Below are positions 35,350-37,439 of a DNA stretch of 37,439 nt, in pieces. Made by a program: the position numbers and the translations under genes. Source of the DNA: Utricularia gibba (Eukaryota; Streptophyta; Magnoliopsida; Lamiales; Lentibulariaceae). The stretch spans positions 1 through 37,439 of the forward strand of contig NEEC01000108.1 of NCBI GenBank assembly GCA_002189035.1, read 5' to 3'. Under the pieces are notes generated by a model. The model was given only the letters and a program-made list of their open reading frames with translations, made no database searches and was not told where the DNA came from. How positions within the stretch are numbered: position 1 is the stretch's first letter; every line of letters begins with the position of its first letter.

Positions 35350-35777
35350 AATGATTTTGGGAAGTTGAATATATGGAAAGGAATAGCGAGAAATGGAAGA
35401 CAAAGAACGGAAAATGTGGGTATGTGGGGAGGGAGGCAAGAAACTGCACCGCAGCCGAGAAGGGAGCTCGAATGCCCGCCTTTATCCAAAGAAAACCCTA
35501 GTCGCGGTGGCCAAACCGCAACCGTCGATTCTGATGCGAAAGCAACGGCTTATTGTCATACGGGCAGTTAAAAAATCAAACCTGGGACGTGTCCGAACGC
35601 CATGTCCACACCACAGAAAAGAAACCAGTTTCCGCAAATATTTGGAGTTGGGCCTTTTCTTGCGGGGCCCAAACCCATTCATAAGATATTTTAAAATAAT
35701 GAATTCAACGAATTTAAATTCTATATAATTGTAATAATTCCACTTAAACGAAAATTTTTTATTTTTTAATGATTTCA

Positions 35778-35797
35778 AATAATAATAATAATAATAA
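35778..35797. repeat. (AAT)n microsatellite
   Basis: About six to seven AAT units in the AT-rich core between the divergent poly(A)-binding protein and SPRY genes. Confidence 0.8.
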
Positions 35798-36054
35798 CCA
35801 ATATTTACTATTTTCATTGGGAATCACCATGAATGCCTTTATGGTATGTTCTCCAGTCAACAATGGGGATGGGGTGAAGAAAGGTCAAACATTTCATTGT
35901 ATTTTTTTAAATGTTGAATTAATTAATTAATTCTTCTGTTTCTGAGTCTGACTTCTGACGTGTGTCTTGGAGTCGGTCTGGTTCAGGCATCTCCTGTTTT
36001 TCTTTCTCTTTTTGTTTATTCTGGAAAATTCAGCTTCCTCGTCTCCCCTTCTTT

Positions 36055-36076
36055 CTCTTCTTCTTCTTCTTCTTCC
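36055..36076 (+). repeat. (TTC)n microsatellite in the SPRY gene leader
   Basis: About seven TTC units roughly 95 bases before the ATG at 36169. Such C/T-rich runs are common in plant 5' leaders. Confidence 0.75.
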
Positions 36077-36168
36077 TCCCTGGTCCTGGTTCTTTTTAGT
36101 TTGTGTTGCGACTACGGAATTGATTCTTTCATTCTTTTGCGGATTATTCCCGCGATTTAGTTTAAAGG

Positions 36169-37439
36169 ATGGTGTTCTGGGTAGTATACGCAGCTCCGGC
36201 GACGGTAGTTAGTGTTTCAACTCTTGTTGTTGCCGTGCTTCTGATCCTACGGCGATGTCGTCGCCGAAGACGCGATAATTTCACAGAGTCTGATACGGAA
36301 AGAGGTCAGAATTTCACCCACGGAAATCATAGGCGGCTGCATCAGGTGACGCCGGAGCACGGGGTTGGTGGTAGGAAAGCCGGGGGTCTGGGGTTTTCGG
36401 CGTTCAGGTGGGATGATCATCCTGCTTTGGTTACCGATGCAATCGAAAATGGATGGTCAAGATTTGCTTTCACCGTCTTCGCGTCGTCGCCTTTGAGAAC
36501 TTCGAAAGCACTTGCTGGAAACTTTACCGGCGACCAGCCCGGCGTCGCGATTGGATGGGAAGTTTGTGAAGGATCATCGGGATATATGCAGAAAATTCAA
36601 CTGAATCCCACGGGAGAAACCACGATGAACTCCAGTTGTTCAGCTTTCTCCGTCATCAGAACGACGTTGCCTTTGCCCGGTCCCAACATCGGCCACGCGT
36701 TTCCTCAGGAAGCTTATTTCGAGATCACTGTGCTCAGCTTCAAGAAACACGGCGGTTCTGAACACGGATTCTCGCCGACAAAGAACGGGGAACTTGAGGG
36801 AGATAAAGTCAACCTAATTACCTTGGACTTCAACTCCAAAATTGGCCCCGAGACTCTAAACCTTGCAACCGGCAAAATTGAAGACGTTGCTTCAGTTTCC
36901 GTCGGCCTAAGCGGCGGAGGACCTCTTCCGATCAAAACTCCGGGACTTATCCCGGATCAATCGGATTCGATTCAAGCGGTTACGTGTATCTAGGTCAGAT
37001 TTCATCCCCGGTAAAAACTAGAAAACCGTGTGGCATAGATCGATTAATCTGTATTTGGATCTCCAGGAGGCAAACTCTTCGAGTCGCCTGAAAAATCCGA
37101 TTGGAAAACAAACGGAAAGGTAGTCGGCTGCGGTTTCAATCCGGCGCAGAGAAAGGTTTTTTTCACCGTCGACGGCAGACTAGTGCACGAAATCTTCTGT
37201 AAAGCGGAGGAATTCGCCGCACCGCTTTACCCGACGCTAGCAGCGCACGCCGAAGTCACGGTGCTGGTGAATCTCGGCCAGCGCAACTTCAATTACAATC
37301 TGGCCAATATCTGGAGAAATAAGAATCCGTGCGCCGTAAGGACGCCTGAAACCTCGCCGGCAATTGAGTACGAAGACAGCCGGGAGCTTTTCTCTATAAG
37401 ACGAATCGACTCCGATTGGTGGATGCGGCGGTGCCCCGC
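36169..37439 (+). CDS. Membrane-anchored SPRY-domain protein, 5' part (runs off window; one apparent 1-nt frameshift)
   Basis: Plant SPRY/B30.2 protein of unknown partner. The first exon (36169-36993) encodes an N-terminal hydrophobic segment (about residues 4-27, VVYAAPATVVSVSTLVVAVL) followed by six Arg in eight residues, a signal-anchor arrangement with the rest on the cytosolic side (inference). The SPRY domain follows: NIGHAFPQEAYFEITVLS, SVGLSGGGPLP, then (after adding one base in GGG at 36942-36944) the family block PGTYPGSIGFDSSGYVYL. The second exon starts at 37067 (donor CTAG|GTCAGA, acceptor CTCCAG) and continues KLFESPEKSDWK, VGCGFNPAQRKVFFTVDG and VTVLVNLGQ, still open at the window end. 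Without the extra base the frame stops in the intron. The ATG at 36169 is the first of the frame. Confidence 0.88.

Larger units (their letters stand above)
35234..36168. promoter_or_regulatory. Divergent region between poly(A)-binding protein and SPRY gene
   Basis: The 935 bases between two start codons hold both promoters and leaders. On the left, the poly(A)-binding protein leader region contains an A-rich tract (35333-35349 on its strand) and C/T-rich stretches. In the middle is an AT-rich core with an (AAT)n run near 35778-35797. On the right, the SPRY leader has a (TTC)n run near 36055-36076. No gene is seen. Confidence 0.6.

Overview
The window is nuclear DNA of a flowering plant, most likely a eudicot. 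The genes have many short introns (about 64-120 nt) with GT..AG borders. The spaces between genes are very AT-rich. The families are plant ones: a MIZU-KUSSEI1 (DUF617) protein, an SBT-type subtilase, an RHG1A-type RING E3, a patatin-like phospholipase and a plant-type poly(A)-binding protein. I see no bacterial, viral or organellar segment, no rRNA or tRNA gene, no CRISPR array and no intact transposon.

Layout, left to right: the 3' part of a CTC1-like telomere gene (+, 1-3016); a small thioredoxin-fold gene (-, 3204-3857); an AT-rich gap with a possible retroelement scrap; a DUF617/MIZ1-like gene (-, 5964-6675); a 2.8-kb AT-rich gap; a patatin-like lipase (+, 9523-11159); a DPH4-type J-domain gene (-, 11359-11883), divergent from a thioredoxin-like 4 gene (+, 13472-14459); COQ10 (-, 15000-16571); the WD40 gene RID3/IPI3 (-, 17108-19094); a single-exon subtilase (-, 19977-22238); a 2.7-kb AT-rich gap; a receptor-like kinase (-, 24960-26870); an RHG1A-type RING-H2 E3 ligase (-, 27481-29822); a poly(A)-binding protein (-, 32054-35233); and the 5' part of a membrane-anchored SPRY-domain gene (+, 36169-37439).

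These are independent housekeeping and regulatory genes, not an operon or cluster. They cover telomere capping, redox, tropic growth, lipid hydrolysis, diphthamide synthesis, ubiquinone handling, ribosome biogenesis, proteolysis, signalling, ubiquitination and mRNA binding. I rebuilt exons by requiring GT..AG borders with matching phase and continuous family motifs. Eight genes give complete uninterrupted proteins this way.

The strongest unexpected signal is technical or mutational. The subtilase, RING ligase, poly(A)-binding protein and SPRY gene each have one to three frameshifts. All seven are explained by one missing base in a G or C run, and one extra base restores each family sequence. 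This looks like homopolymer under-calling in the assembly rather than decay of four unrelated genes. The CTC1 5' part also changes frame, but not in that pattern. I did not find a convincing previously undescribed biological system.
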